Counted from the first letter of the stretch, positions 8,192 to 17,679 are shown. The stretch: DNA of 40,039 bases from Treponema sp. (GCA_031256445.1 JAIRQN010000097.1:1-40039), one strand, 5' to 3'. Notes: generated by a model not told the origin, from the letters alone. Numbers and translations are program-made.

Positions 8192-9538
8192 TTACCACTC
8201 TCCAAATCCGGCGATTGTATCCCTGAGAAAATACCCGCTGTCTTTAATGGTGCGCTTCTGCGTCCTGAAATCAACATGAATAATGCCAAAACGTTTGGAA
8301 TAGCCAAAAGCCCATTCAAAATTATCCAAAAGCGACCAGACATAGTACCCTTTCAGGGGAACTCCCTTCTTTATCACATCCGCGCATACAGCAAGATGTT
8401 TTTTAAGGTAATCAATTCTCTGCGTATCATGAACCCGGCCGGCGGCGGTTACCGTGTCGTCACAGGCGCAGCCGTTCTCGGTAATGTAAATCGGTATCTC
8501 TTTTTTGCCGAACGCGCCCTTTGAAATTTCGGCTATCCATAAAATCTGCCTCTCAAGGCCGCCGGGCGTAAAGTGCCATCCCATAACAGAGGTTTCCTGC
8601 CAGGAAGGTTTGAACGAGAATTTCAATTCAGCTTTTTCATCGGCGGCTGCAACGTCTTCGAAGTAATAATTTACTCCGATAAAATCAACCGGCTGCGCGA
8701 TTATTTCAAGATCGCCGTCTTTAACCGGCAAGCCAAAACCAGCCGTTTTAACAATTTCAGGATAACCTTTGCCAAGACACGGCAGAATAAAAACCTCGGT
8801 ATTTATGGCCCTTGCCGTTTCGGCGGCTTTTCTGTCAGCTTCTTTTACGCTTGCCGGCCTTGGAGTAATTGGATTCCAGGTTATGCCAATGGGCGCTTTC
8901 AATCCGGTTTTGCGGTACTCCCTGACAGCGATACCGTGCGCCATGTTTATATGATGCACAGCGGCGGCGGCCTTTTGAGCCTCACGGCGACCGGGAGCGT
9001 GCACTCCAACAAAGTAACCAAGACGCGCTATGCAAAATGGTTCGTTAACGGTAATCCACATATCAACAACATCGCCCAACTCCCTGTAACAAACCTTTAC
9101 ATATTCTTCGAACGCTTCCAAAACGGAACGCTCCAGCCATCCGCCTGCGTCTTCCAGCAGCTGAGGCAGATCCCAATGGTAAATGGTCGCGCAGGCGCTG
9201 ATATTATATTTATGCAGCTCATCGCAGAGTCCGCGGTAATAGGCAATGCCTTCCGGATTCACCTTGCCGGTTCCGGCGGGAATGATCCTGGGCCAGGCAA
9301 TGGAAAAGCGGTAACTTGTAAAGCCAAGCTGCGCCATCAATGCGGCGTCTTCTTTATAGCGATGATACTGATCGCACGCTACATCTCCGTTTTCTCCCGC
9401 GTAAACAGCTCCCGGTTTGCGGGCAAAAGTATCCCAGATGCTCTCGCCCCTGCCGCCTTCCCGCGCCGCTCCTTCAACCTGATAACTGGCAGTCGCTGTA
9501 CCCCACACAAAATCCTTCGGAAAATCAAGCCTTTCCAT
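8192..9538 (-). CDS. GH1 beta-glucosidase / 6-phospho-beta-glucosidase family
   Basis: A 448-residue cytoplasmic glycoside hydrolase of family 1, which releases glucose or related sugars from short beta-linked oligosaccharides by a retaining mechanism. The protein opens with FPKDFVWGTATASYQVEGA, the family start. The acid/base Glu166 lies in TVNEP and the nucleophile Glu354 in ITENG. The tail shows YYVWSLLDNFEWAFGYSKRFG, where the WAFGY segment resembles non-phosphorylated sugar binders, so a true beta-glucosidase is favoured. The start is ATG 9538 (AGGGG 7 bases upstream), 90 bases inside the longest frame. It is transcribed divergently from the ABC importer and likely degrades what that system imports. 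Confidence 0.93.
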   Translation of the reverse strand: MERLDFPKDFVWGTATASYQVEGAAREGGRGESIWDTFARKPGAVYAGENGDVACDQYHRYKEDAALMAQLGFTSYRFSIAWPRIIPAGTGKVNPEGIAYYRGLCDELHKYNISACATIYHWDLPQLLEDAGGWLERSVLEAFEEYVKVCYRELGDVVDMWITVNEPFCIARLGYFVGVHAPGRREAQKAAAAVHHINMAHGIAVREYRKTGLKAPIGITWNPITPRPASVKEADRKAAETARAINTEVFILPCLGKGYPEIVKTAGFGLPVKDGDLEIIAQPVDFIGVNYYFEDVAAADEKAELKFSFKPSWQETSVMGWHFTPGGLERQILWIAEISKGAFGKKEIPIYITENGCACDDTVTAAGRVHDTQRIDYLKKHLAVCADVIKKGVPLKGYYVWSLLDNFEWAFGYSKRFGIIHVDFRTQKRTIKDSGYFLRDTIAGFGEW

Positions 9539-9621
9539 AAAAACGCCCCTTGAATTAATTACAATATAATTCCCCAAATTTAAGGAAAGTTCAACAGGGA
9601 ATTCGCCAAAAATCACTTCTC

Positions 9622-9657
9622 TTGACAAAACAGGGCATTCCCGTGTACTATAACACG
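9622..9657 (+). promoter_or_regulatory. Strong promoter with overlapping operator for the ABC importer
   Basis: TTGACA (9622-9627), an 18-base spacer and TACTAT (9646-9651) make a near-consensus housekeeping promoter. CGTGTACTATAACACG (9642-9657), a palindrome with 5-bp arms, covers the -10 box. A second inverted pair, GGGAAT (9597-9602) and ATTCCC (9637-9642), brackets the -35 box. Binding there would block transcription, so substrate-controlled repression is likely. The regulator gene is not evident nearby. Confidence 0.65.
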
Positions 9658-9684
9658 AGCAAGAATTTAAATTTAGGAAAGGCT

Positions 9685-10608
9685 GTGGCGGTAAAATCCG
9701 GACATATCACTTATCTTCAGCGTTCTTGGATGCTTTATGCAATGCTGGCGTTGCCTATGGCGTTTTTTTTGCTTTTCCGTTATGTCCCCATGACAAATAT
9801 TGTTACCGCTTTTAAGGATTACAATATTTTCCAGGGCGTCTGGTCGGAAGGTTCACCCTGGGTTGGATTTAAATGGTTCGAGAGAGCCTTCGCGTCAAGG
9901 AATTTCTGGCTCGCAATGAGAAACACCCTGATGCTCAATTTCCTGGACTTGATAGTAGGTTTTCCGGCTCCTATTATTCTGGCTCTGTTATTGAATGAGC
10001 TTATATTCAAAAAATTCAAAAAAGTAACGCAGACTATCGTTTACCTTCCCCACTTTCTTTCGTGGATCATTGTTTCGAGCATAGCCACAAGGCTTCTGGC
10101 GCCCAGTACAGGCGTTGTTAATATTTACCTTACCAGTACATTCGGTATTGAACCAATAGACTTCCTGATGGACAAAACCAAGTGGGTAATGACCTACATT
10201 GTTTTCGGCGTATGGAAAGAAATGGGCTGGGGAACGATTATTTACCTTGCGGCAATTACAGGCATTAATCCGGAACTCTATGAAGCCGCGGAAGTTGACG
10301 GAGCCGGACGCTGGCGGAAACTCTGGCATGTTACCCTGCCGGGAATTAGAGCTACAATTGTGATTCTTTTGATAATGAATGTCGGGCGTATTCTTGGAAT
10401 CGAGCTGGATCGTCCCTATACAATGGCAAACCGCGTGGTCATGGAAGTCGCGGACGTTCTTTCCACTCTGGTATACCGCGTTGGCATAAGATCGTTCCAG
10501 TTCTCTTTAACAGCGGCTATTGGGCTATTCCAGTCAGTAATATGCGTAATATTCCTGGTCGCGGCGAATACGCTTGCGAAAAAATTCGGCGAAAGGGGAA
10601 TTTGGTAG
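9685..10608 (+). CDS. ABC sugar transporter permease, LplB type
   Basis: A 307-residue inner-membrane permease of the CUT1 class, LplB/YtcP-like group (often annotated as oligosaccharide or aldouronate importer permease). Six hydrophobic segments are visible, and the ATPase-coupling loop reads EAAEVDGAGRWRKLWHVTLP. The start is the GTG at 9685, six bases after AGGA. The longer in-frame TTG at 9622 cannot be used because it is the -35 box of the promoter. It forms one operon with the second permease (4-base gap) and the binding protein. No ATPase gene is present, as is usual for this group, which shares an MsmX-like ATPase encoded elsewhere. Confidence 0.93.
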   Translation: MAVKSGHITYLQRSWMLYAMLALPMAFFLLFRYVPMTNIVTAFKDYNIFQGVWSEGSPWVGFKWFERAFASRNFWLAMRNTLMLNFLDLIVGFPAPIILALLLNELIFKKFKKVTQTIVYLPHFLSWIIVSSIATRLLAPSTGVVNIYLTSTFGIEPIDFLMDKTKWVMTYIVFGVWKEMGWGTIIYLAAITGINPELYEAAEVDGAGRWRKLWHVTLPGIRATIVILLIMNVGRILGIELDRPYTMANRVVMEVADVLSTLVYRVGIRSFQFSLTAAIGLFQSVICVIFLVAANTLAKKFGERGIW

Positions 10609-10612
10609 GCAT

Positions 10613-11527
10613 ATGAAAATCAAATCGAAAGGAACCAGATTAGGAGATTTGATAGTCATTTTTTTCTGCGTCCTTGTAATTCTTTTATGCCTTCTGCCGA
10701 TGTTAAATCTTCTTGCCCAGTCCTTAAGCAGTTCCCAATCCGTTATTAACAGCAAAGTAACCTTTTTGCCCGTGGTCTTCAATAACGAAAACATGACGTA
10801 TCATTACGGGATAACAATGGAATCCTACAAATATGTATTTTTGGACCCGGCTTTTTCACATTCAATGTGGTGGACGGCAATCCTCACTGTTATTTGCACT
10901 ATTCTCTCCCTTACCATGACAATTCTTTGCGCGTATCCATTAACCTACGACTGGCTGAAGGGCAAAACGGTAATTAATACAATAATTATTTTTACCATGT
11001 ATTTCAGCGCGGGAACCATACCAAATTACATATTGATGAAAACGCTCGGTCTTTTAAACAATCCTCTGGTTCTTATTATTCCCAACTGCCTTTCAGTTTT
11101 TAACATGATTATTCTCCGCAGTTTCTTTTTTGGAATCCCCGACAGCCTGCGCGAATCCGCCGAAATTGACGGGGCAAACCCTTTCACAGTCCTTATACGG
11201 ATATACCTTCCGCTGTCGGCGCCTGTACTGGCTACATTGGCACTGTTTTACGCGGTCGGCCGCTGGAACGGGTTTACAGACGCGCTTCTTTACATTAACT
11301 CTGCGCCGCAATGGGTGCCGATACAGTTAAAACTCTGGCAGTTAATTCAGAATATGACATCAATAGATGTAAGCACTGTTGAAATGGTATCCGGCAATGT
11401 GCCAAGGGCATCGGACGCGATAAAAGCCGCGGCGATAATGTTCGCCACCGTGCCCATTCTGATAGTGTATCCCTGGCTGCAGCGGTATTTCATCGCCGGC
11501 GTTACAATAGGAGCCGTAAAAGGCTGA
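10613..11527 (+). CDS. ABC sugar transporter permease, LplC/YtcP type
   Basis: A 304-residue inner-membrane protein, partner of the upstream permease in the heterodimeric channel. Six hydrophobic segments are present, and the coupling loop reads ESAEIDGANPFTVLIRIYLP. The tail PWLQRYFIAGVTIGAVKG is characteristic of the LplC group. The start is ATG 10613, four bases after the upstream stop; an in-frame alternative at 10574 would overlap the upstream gene. Substrate specificity comes from the binding protein, so a plant-type beta-oligosaccharide is only inferred from the neighbouring GH1 enzyme. Confidence 0.93.
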   Translation: MKIKSKGTRLGDLIVIFFCVLVILLCLLPMLNLLAQSLSSSQSVINSKVTFLPVVFNNENMTYHYGITMESYKYVFLDPAFSHSMWWTAILTVICTILSLTMTILCAYPLTYDWLKGKTVINTIIIFTMYFSAGTIPNYILMKTLGLLNNPLVLIIPNCLSVFNMIILRSFFFGIPDSLRESAEIDGANPFTVLIRIYLPLSAPVLATLALFYAVGRWNGFTDALLYINSAPQWVPIQLKLWQLIQNMTSIDVSTVEMVSGNVPRASDAIKAAAIMFATVPILIVYPWLQRYFIAGVTIGAVKG

Positions 11528-11543
11528 TTACTTCGGATTAAAG

Positions 11544-11560
11544 CCTGCGCGAAGCGCAGG
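11544..11560 (+). other. Intercistronic hairpin before the binding-protein gene
   Basis: CCTGCGC-GAA-GCGCAGG is a perfect 7-bp stem with no T-run, between permease and binding-protein genes. Hairpins here often protect the downstream part of the message, giving more binding protein than permease. Confidence 0.5.
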
Positions 11561-11591
11561 TATAAATCATATCTTATCAGGAGGAGATTTT

Positions 11592-13205
11592 ATGAAAAAA
11601 CTCTTATTAGTACTGGTCATGTTATTGGCCGCAACAATGGTATTTGCGGGAGGAAGCAAAGATTCAGGCTCAAGACCTGCCGCGCCTGCGTACATACCAA
11701 AAGAACCGCCGCCGCCAGGACCGGCTGTACCGCTTCCGGCAACAGGAAAACTTACAGTAGAAGTTTTTGACCGCGGCACAGACGGTGGAAAATCAATGGC
11801 CCATGATAATGAATGGACCAACTGGATTAAACAAAAGGTGAAAGCCGATCTTGGCATTGACGTTACCTTTATTCCCGTCGGCAGATGGTCAGAGAACACA
11901 GATATTGTCAATCTGATGGCAGCCGGCCCGGGCAGCGCTCCTGATCTTTGCTACACATACGCGCATGATATGGTAAACGCGTTCCGCGATCAGGGCGGTA
12001 TAATGGATCTTGCGCCTTATATCAACTCATACCTGCCCGATCTGAAAAAACTGCTTGGTTCAGACCCTGCATTCAGCGGCAAGGATTTTATTAACCGCAA
12101 CGTAGACCTTCAGACAGGAAAGATTTTTTCAATTCCCAGTTATCGTGTCGCAATCGCCCAGCGGAATATTTTTATCCGCAAAGACTGGCTGGATAAACTC
12201 GGGCTTGGCATACCCAAAGACTACAATGAATTCTACAACACGCTTAAGGCTTTTAAAGCCAGAGATCCGGGCGGAGTCGGCGCCAGGCTTGTTCCCTACG
12301 GCGTAAACAGCGATGCGCGCTGGGGGCTTGCCGATGTTATTCATCATCATATTAAACCAATGAACGACAGGGATCGCTGGGTTTACAACATCGCGGATCG
12401 TTATATATACATGAACGGATATAAAGACGGCGTAAAAGAAATGAACAAATGGTATAACGAAGGCCTCATATTCAAGGATTTCCCGCTGATGGTTACCGCT
12501 GAGGATTTCTATAACCAGATAAAGAGCGGCGTTGTAGGCGCGTTCTGCCAGAACTGGGATATGCCTTACCGGACAGACTACAGAATCCTTGAAGATCTCC
12601 GCAAGAATGTTCCCAGCGCGGATTATATCCCCATCGACATCGTTAACAATAAAGACATGATGGACAAAGTAGGACTTCAGATTTTTATTCCGGAATTCTC
12701 TCCAAATAAAGACGCGGCTCTCAAGTATCTTAACTGGCTTGCAAAACCGGAAAATTACGGCTTCCTGCAGCTTGGTCAAGCGGGTATTAACCATGAAATG
12801 GTAAGCGGTGTTCCCAGAACCCTCGCGGCTCCGGCGCAGCATCCATGGATTCAGAATTCACCCAATAACATCGACTACACAATGCCCATGAACGGCGTAG
12901 AACTCGGAAGTACGGAACTTAACGGCAGAGCCCTCGGTTTAGGCTACGGCAGTATTTCGGCGGATGTTGTATCAAACGCGTTTGTTATTTCCACACGAAA
13001 CGCCCGCGCGCCGGCGGTTTTCCAGGCCACAACAAGGGTTAATCAGTATTCCAACGACCTGAAGGAACAGGCCGATGATCTTATCGCCAAAGCGATAACC
13101 TGCCCCCCCAGAGATTTTGACAAGGTCTGGGATGCAGGCATTAAAGCATGGCTTAGCTCCGGCGGACAGGAAGTATATGACGAAAGAGCGTCATTGTACA
13201 AATAA
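11592..13205 (+). CDS. Extracellular solute-binding protein of the LplA type
   Basis: A 537-residue periplasmic or surface sugar-binding protein that delivers substrate to the two permeases. It begins with a signal sequence (MKKLLLVLVMLLAATMVFAG) followed by a short serine- and proline-rich linker. The cleavage region has no cysteine, so a standard lipobox is absent although relatives are often lipoproteins. GKLTVEVFDRGTDGG begins the mature binding fold, and the length matches the large LplA-type binding proteins. A strong GGAGGAG ribosome binding site precedes the ATG. It is the third gene of the importer operon and is followed by a hairpin repeat and a symmetric terminator. Confidence 0.93.
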   Translation: MKKLLLVLVMLLAATMVFAGGSKDSGSRPAAPAYIPKEPPPPGPAVPLPATGKLTVEVFDRGTDGGKSMAHDNEWTNWIKQKVKADLGIDVTFIPVGRWSENTDIVNLMAAGPGSAPDLCYTYAHDMVNAFRDQGGIMDLAPYINSYLPDLKKLLGSDPAFSGKDFINRNVDLQTGKIFSIPSYRVAIAQRNIFIRKDWLDKLGLGIPKDYNEFYNTLKAFKARDPGGVGARLVPYGVNSDARWGLADVIHHHIKPMNDRDRWVYNIADRYIYMNGYKDGVKEMNKWYNEGLIFKDFPLMVTAEDFYNQIKSGVVGAFCQNWDMPYRTDYRILEDLRKNVPSADYIPIDIVNNKDMMDKVGLQIFIPEFSPNKDAALKYLNWLAKPENYGFLQLGQAGINHEMVSGVPRTLAAPAQHPWIQNSPNNIDYTMPMNGVELGSTELNGRALGLGYGSISADVVSNAFVISTRNARAPAVFQATTRVNQYSNDLKEQADDLIAKAITCPPRDFDKVWDAGIKAWLSSGGQEVYDERASLYK

Positions 13206-13230
13206 CGCCCGAAAATGCATGAAAAAATAG

Positions 13231-13262
13231 GTGTCCGAAAGTTGGAAAACTTCTTCGGACAC
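13231..13262. repeat. Dispersed hairpin repeat, copy 3
   Basis: GTGTCCGAA/TTCGGACAC outer arms and AAGTT/AACTT inner arms, followed by CTTCATTAATT. It is nearly identical to 8066-8097 and again lies just downstream of a gene stop. A small TGGCG/CGCCA hairpin follows at 13282-13295. Confidence 0.7.
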
Positions 13263-13300
13263 CTTCATTAATTTGAAAGCTTGGCGTGTGCGCCAGAGAT

Positions 13301-13335
13301 AAAAAAAACGGGCTGCCCAGGCAGCCCGTTTTTTT
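13301..13335. terminator. Symmetric bidirectional terminator
   Basis: A8 then CGGGCTGCC-CA-GGCAGCCCG then T7: a perfect 9-bp GC-rich stem with an A-run on one side and a T-run on the other. It serves both the importer operon and the convergent lipoprotein gene. Confidence 0.9.
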
Positions 13336-13347
13336 GTCCGCAGTAAT

Positions 13348-13923
13348 TTAATTGTGCCAGGTGATTTCTGTTACTTCAATAAATTTAACGCCTGCGTTGG
13401 AGTTCTGGAAAAGAATTCCGCCGGGAGCTTTTGTAAGCCTTGATCTTGATCCCTTGTCTGTGGAAACAACGCCGGAATATCCCATCAGGTTCATTTCTTT
13501 AAGAGGGGTATTCGGGCCAGCGTCCATTGCCGGGCCTCTCTTGTCGCCGTCAATATCATAAACCAGTACAACCATCGCATTGGTGTCGCCGGCGGGGATT
13601 TCCTCGCCTGCTTCATTGAAATATTTGCATTTGATGGTTATTCTCTGATACTGGGTAACATCAACCGGGAATTCGTCAAATATGAACATTAAATCCGCAT
13701 AATTCTTCGGGAAAGGGGTCTGATTCCTTAAAATACCTTTTCCAACTGTTTCGCCGATAGCGTCTTTTTCCGCCAATAAAACCTGGGTCAGTGTTGAAAG
13801 ATCAACAGAATAAGGCTCTCCGCCGCCTGCGCTACTGCCGGCTGCCGATGACTTGCCGCCGCTTGCGCATCCGGCAAAAGCTACGATTGCAACTACTGCA
13901 ATAATAAATCCTAACTTCTTCAT
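13348..13923 (-). CDS. Small lipoprotein of unknown family
   Basis: A 191-residue exported lipoprotein. The signal peptide MKKLGFIIAVVAIVAFAGC ends in a lipobox (AFAG-Cys19), followed by a Gly/Ser-rich tether (SGGKSSAAGSSAGGG). The rest is a compact, mostly beta-type domain with VDVTQYQRITIKCKYFNEAGEE and IKFIEVTEITWHN-like ends, resembling the jelly-roll organisation of carbohydrate-binding modules, but I do not recognise the family. AAGGAG lies upstream of the ATG. Its position tail to tail with a sugar-binding protein makes a surface glycan-related role possible and no more. Confidence 0.75.
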   Translation of the reverse strand: MKKLGFIIAVVAIVAFAGCASGGKSSAAGSSAGGGEPYSVDLSTLTQVLLAEKDAIGETVGKGILRNQTPFPKNYADLMFIFDEFPVDVTQYQRITIKCKYFNEAGEEIPAGDTNAMVVLVYDIDGDKRGPAMDAGPNTPLKEMNLMGYSGVVSTDKGSRSRLTKAPGGILFQNSNAGVKFIEVTEITWHN

Positions 13924-13979
13924 AAAGAATTCTCCTTAAAAAAAATTAATCTGCAGGAAACATACGTTCCATAAATGCA

Positions 13980-14008
13980 AGTGTATATAAATGGAAAATT
14001 TATGTCAA
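13980..14008 (-). promoter_or_regulatory. Promoter of the small lipoprotein gene
   Basis: On the minus strand TTGACA (14008-14003), a 17-base spacer and TACACT (13985-13980), about 55 bases before the start codon. Confidence 0.6.
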
Positions 14009-14059
14009 TAAATAATTAGAAATATTTGGCACTTTATACAAAATATTTGATCTGAAGGG

Positions 14060-15280
14060 TTAAAAAACCTGCTCCAGGACATAAAAAACGCTCTTGTCAG
14101 TGCCAAAAATGACTCTTTTACCGGCTATCACGGGAGCGGAGAGAATTGAACCTTCGGTTTCCATCTGCCAGAGGATTTTGCCGTTTCTTGCGGAAATACA
14201 GACAAATTGAGGCGGGGTTAAATCGCTTCCAAGAAGGCCGAAATAAACCCTGCCGGCGGCAATGGTGGGAGCGGAGCTTACCGGCATGTCAAATTCCCTT
14301 TCCCACCGCAAAACGCCGGTTTGCGCGTCAAACGCGCGCGCGACACAATCCCCGCCGGTGAAGATAACCAGGTCTTTCCATACCGTAGGAGCGGCAAAAT
14401 CAAGCAAATCAACATTTCTGATAAAAAAGTTCCATTCAGATTCAAAATCGTATGAATTCAGGATTCCGTCATGAATCTGATTCCAGACCATTTCTCCGGT
14501 ATGGCGGTTATAGGCATAAAAACCCAAAGTTGTACCGCCGTATATATCCGCCGTTCCAAAATACAGAAGATCGCCGCGGATCGCGGGGAATGAATACCAT
14601 GTCGCTCCGATTTCATAATAGGACAGAAACCACAGGAATTCCCTTTTATTTATATCAAAAGGGCCGATCAGCTCAACCTGCGGGCCGGTAGCCATATACA
14701 TCACATCATCCGCCATCAGGAAGGTAAAGTTGTACCATCCGGGGTTATTGATGCGGAACTGTTCAATGCCTTCCGGCGAAAGAAAATAAATGGCGTCGGC
14801 GTCTCCGCAGAAGATGATGTAATCGCCGTAACGCTGCACCTGCGAGTTGATCTGGCTCCGGATTGGGAATGTCCATATTTCCTGCCCTGTTTCGCGTGAC
14901 AGGGCGTAGAGTTTTCCGTCCTTACTGCCAAAGTAAACCTGGTTTTTGTCAGCGTATGGGATTGAATTTATCTCCGCGCCGCTTTTGAATACCCAGCGCA
15001 TATACCCGCTTTCCACATCAAGAGCGTAGAAATTTCCGTCATCCGAACCAAAGTAAATTGTGTCGCCCATAACAACCGGAGGATTCAAAGACCGGATTTT
15101 CTCATCGCCGGACTGCAGCCTGATTTTCCAGCGAAGCCCCAGCGGCGGTATAATTCGCGAAGAACTGACGCCGCGGCCGTCTTCTCCCCTGAACTGCACC
15201 CAGTCAGCGTTACGCGAACACGCGCTCAGCAGCCAAAAAACATTAATTATGCAAAATAAAATTGTTATGTGCTTTTTCAT
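14060..15280 (-). CDS. PQQ-type beta-propeller lipoprotein
   Basis: A 406-residue lipoprotein: signal peptide with lipobox LLSAC, then repeated blade motifs of the pyrroloquinoline-quinone/outer-membrane-assembly propeller type (IYFGSDDGNFYALDVESG, VYFGSKDGKLYALSRETG, and a final KRVIFGTDKSVFYVL). About seven blades fit the length. Nothing shows cofactor binding, so it is probably a periplasmic scaffold or binding protein and not a dehydrogenase. The ATG at 15280 overlaps the upstream stop codon (ATGA), so translation is coupled to the transglutaminase gene. It is the last gene of the MoxR cluster. Confidence 0.85.
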   Translation of the reverse strand: MKKHITILFCIINVFWLLSACSRNADWVQFRGEDGRGVSSSRIIPPLGLRWKIRLQSGDEKIRSLNPPVVMGDTIYFGSDDGNFYALDVESGYMRWVFKSGAEINSIPYADKNQVYFGSKDGKLYALSRETGQEIWTFPIRSQINSQVQRYGDYIIFCGDADAIYFLSPEGIEQFRINNPGWYNFTFLMADDVMYMATGPQVELIGPFDINKREFLWFLSYYEIGATWYSFPAIRGDLLYFGTADIYGGTTLGFYAYNRHTGEMVWNQIHDGILNSYDFESEWNFFIRNVDLLDFAAPTVWKDLVIFTGGDCVARAFDAQTGVLRWEREFDMPVSSAPTIAAGRVYFGLLGSDLTPPQFVCISARNGKILWQMETEGSILSAPVIAGKRVIFGTDKSVFYVLEQVF

Positions 15281-17679
15281 AGGTAGGCGAGTCCTCTTAA
15301 ACTGAATGCGCGTTTTAGCGCGTGATGCGGACCGCGGCGGTACGCGGATTTTAATATCTCGCTGTACTTCTGCCGCAGAAGCATAAAACATTTTTCCATC
15401 TCGCCGTTGTCAGCGAACTGCCGCCAGCGCAGCTGAGAGTAAAGAGAAGCGAATACCTGAAAGTGCGGATCCGCCGCGCCCCCGGTTGATTTATCCGGGA
15501 ACAACTGCGAGTACTCATGCGCGGTTTTTGACGCGGGCTTTACCGGTTTGCCGTCCGCGGCCAGTTTCGCGAGGAGCAAAAGATACAAGGAGCGGGCTCC
15601 CGCCCTGCCACCGCGCCGGACGCCGGCGTACAGGACAAGTTCCCGTCCGTAGCGCAATGTATACGCCAGAACAACAGCGAAAACCGCCAAAACACAGACG
15701 GTACGCAGCGCAGCGCGCCAGGGGAATTTTTTAACGTTGGAGAAAACTTTTGTTTCGTTAATCACGGGAATTACAACATCCCATCCGTTAAAATCGCCCG
15801 TGCCAAGCGGCGGCATGGAAAAAGAGGTCGCTTCAAAATCCAGCCAGCCGTAATCGGGGATAAAGAACTGCGTCCACGAATGACTGTGCAGATTGGTAAC
15901 AAGGAAAAGGTCGTCAAAACGGAATTTCTGCAGAACCGGTATTCTTGCGCGAAGAGCGGCAAGCCCGCGCAGATGCGCCGTTGTCTGAAGACTGTCTGCG
16001 GCGAGGTAGCCTGTTACCACGCGCGAGGGAATTCCCGCCAAACGCCCAAGCAGCGCGAGCGTATTGGAAAATTCAACGCAGTCGCCTTCAGCCGAATTAA
16101 AAAGAAATTCTTTTAACGCGGCAACGGAAAAATCATCGTTATAATTCAGGTTATACTGGTAACCGGAAAAACTCACAAGCAGCGCAATTATTTTCTCCAT
16201 ATATTCATTGCCGGAACGCAAAGCCGGCGCGTAATCCGGCTCCCATTCATCCTTTCCGCCCGAAAAAATCTGCTTCAGATAATTGTCTTCCGCAATTAAC
16301 GTACCGCGGTTTTCTTTCCATGTTTTTACCGCCTTGTCCAAATATGCGTTAAATGCTTTTATATCGTTTTCTTCAAGGGGAATTTCAAGATAATGGGCAA
16401 GTGATTTTTTTTCATATTCGCTGAAGTAACGGGTCTGCGCGTTAACAAGCATCAGGGGATCGCCAAGGTGGGTATTCGCAGTAACCTGATGAATGTAACG
16501 CAAAGGGCCGGAGTCTTCGCTCAGTATTGTAGGATCAACCGATACAGGGCGGAAAGGCAGATACTTCTGCGGCAGCGTGGAAAGGGAAAAAACTTCCTGC
16601 CGCCGCCTGCCGAAGTCATAATCCGGTTCATTGTTGAACCATGTTACGAAAAAACGCTGGTTGACAAGGTTATTCAAAGGTTCATTCTGACTCACAAGGA
16701 ATCCCTCCGTTCTGTCAAGATGCCCGCGGAACGAACTGCCCATATATACAGGCTCTCTGTCAGAAGCGACAACCATCACCATGTACTGCCTGTTATCCTG
16801 CGAGCCTCCTCCCCTGCCCCGTCCGGTCCGGTTCTGCCAATTGTGTTCGGCGATACCGCGCAATCCCGGCTGCCCGTCTCCGCCGTTCTTTGGCAGAGTC
16901 CTGCGCCCGTCTCTTCTGGAACTGGAATCCTTTGGAATGCCGTGATCTGAATCGGAAGCCCTTCTCTCCGGCGCCCTGTCCTGAAGCAGATTGTTGATCA
17001 CTGCGTTACGGATAAAATCCGGCGGCAGAACAAGAAGAACAGTAAACAGCAAAACCGCGGCCGCGGCAAAGAATATCGCGGCTTCATTCATTGAGCCTTT
17101 TGCCCGCGAGCCTGACGCTGAAGCGGCATGAGCGCTTTGGGGATAGGCGCAAAAATAAACAACAACGCAGTGAAGCAAAAACACAACAGCCGTCCAGACG
17201 AGGATGAACTGAGTTAACGCGGCGCTCTCTCCCGCGATATCCTCTCCGGAGCGGGAAAGCGCAAGAAGCCGCAAACACACCCATGCCAGAAAAAACGGTT
17301 CAAGCGCGGCAATTTTCGCCATATTGCGCAGAAGCGGGCCGCCCTGATGATTGAACAACAGGAAAGTCAGTAAAAAACTGATAATGCCCGCGGTAAAAGG
17401 CCGGAACGCGCCCGGGCTGAAACCTCCCGCCCAAACTGAAAGTATAAACAAAGGCAATAAAATTATTACGCACTTCCTGCGCAGGCTGAACGAAAATTTC
17501 ACCATATCTGAAAAAAATATAAAAGTGATTAACGCCTGCGCGGGAATGATTACAAACCACTGCAATACGCCTATACGGTCAAAAGAAACCGTAATACCCG
17601 GATGAATTGTAATTAGCGAAATAACGCTCAGGTAAAAAAACATTCTCAGGGAAAAAAGCATAACAAGGTTTCTTTTCAT
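15277..17679 (-). CDS. Membrane transglutaminase-like protein with C-terminal DUF4129-like tail
   Basis: An 800-residue membrane protein. About seven hydrophobic segments fill the first 250 residues. They are followed by a charged linker and an exported region with a transglutaminase/protease core: Cys534 in EGDCVEFSN, His600 in HSHSWTQFF and Asp614 in WLDFEAT, a complete triad. Another membrane helix follows and then a cytoplasmic tail rich in the LYLLLLAKL/HEYSQLF features of DUF4129. Proteins of this layout always sit with MoxR and DUF58 genes; the reaction is unproven, perhaps peptide cleavage or crosslinking outside the membrane. The start at 17679 overlaps the DUF58 stop by 4 bases and has GAGG 7 bases upstream. 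Confidence 0.9.
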   Translation of the reverse strand: MKRNLVMLFSLRMFFYLSVISLITIHPGITVSFDRIGVLQWFVIIPAQALITFIFFSDMVKFSFSLRRKCVIILLPLFILSVWAGGFSPGAFRPFTAGIISFLLTFLLFNHQGGPLLRNMAKIAALEPFFLAWVCLRLLALSRSGEDIAGESAALTQFILVWTAVVFLLHCVVVYFCAYPQSAHAASASGSRAKGSMNEAAIFFAAAAVLLFTVLLVLPPDFIRNAVINNLLQDRAPERRASDSDHGIPKDSSSRRDGRRTLPKNGGDGQPGLRGIAEHNWQNRTGRGRGGGSQDNRQYMVMVVASDREPVYMGSSFRGHLDRTEGFLVSQNEPLNNLVNQRFFVTWFNNEPDYDFGRRRQEVFSLSTLPQKYLPFRPVSVDPTILSEDSGPLRYIHQVTANTHLGDPLMLVNAQTRYFSEYEKKSLAHYLEIPLEENDIKAFNAYLDKAVKTWKENRGTLIAEDNYLKQIFSGGKDEWEPDYAPALRSGNEYMEKIIALLVSFSGYQYNLNYNDDFSVAALKEFLFNSAEGDCVEFSNTLALLGRLAGIPSRVVTGYLAADSLQTTAHLRGLAALRARIPVLQKFRFDDLFLVTNLHSHSWTQFFIPDYGWLDFEATSFSMPPLGTGDFNGWDVVIPVINETKVFSNVKKFPWRAALRTVCVLAVFAVVLAYTLRYGRELVLYAGVRRGGRAGARSLYLLLLAKLAADGKPVKPASKTAHEYSQLFPDKSTGGAADPHFQVFASLYSQLRWRQFADNGEMEKCFMLLRQKYSEILKSAYRRGPHHALKRAFSLRGLAYL

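Noticed and set aside
8573-9553. 326-codon frame on the plus strand
   Set aside because: It lies antisense to the GH1 gene, whose catalytic motifs are intact; no ribosome binding site or family signal.
12129-12842. 237-codon frame on the minus strand
   Set aside because: Antisense shadow of the solute-binding protein gene.
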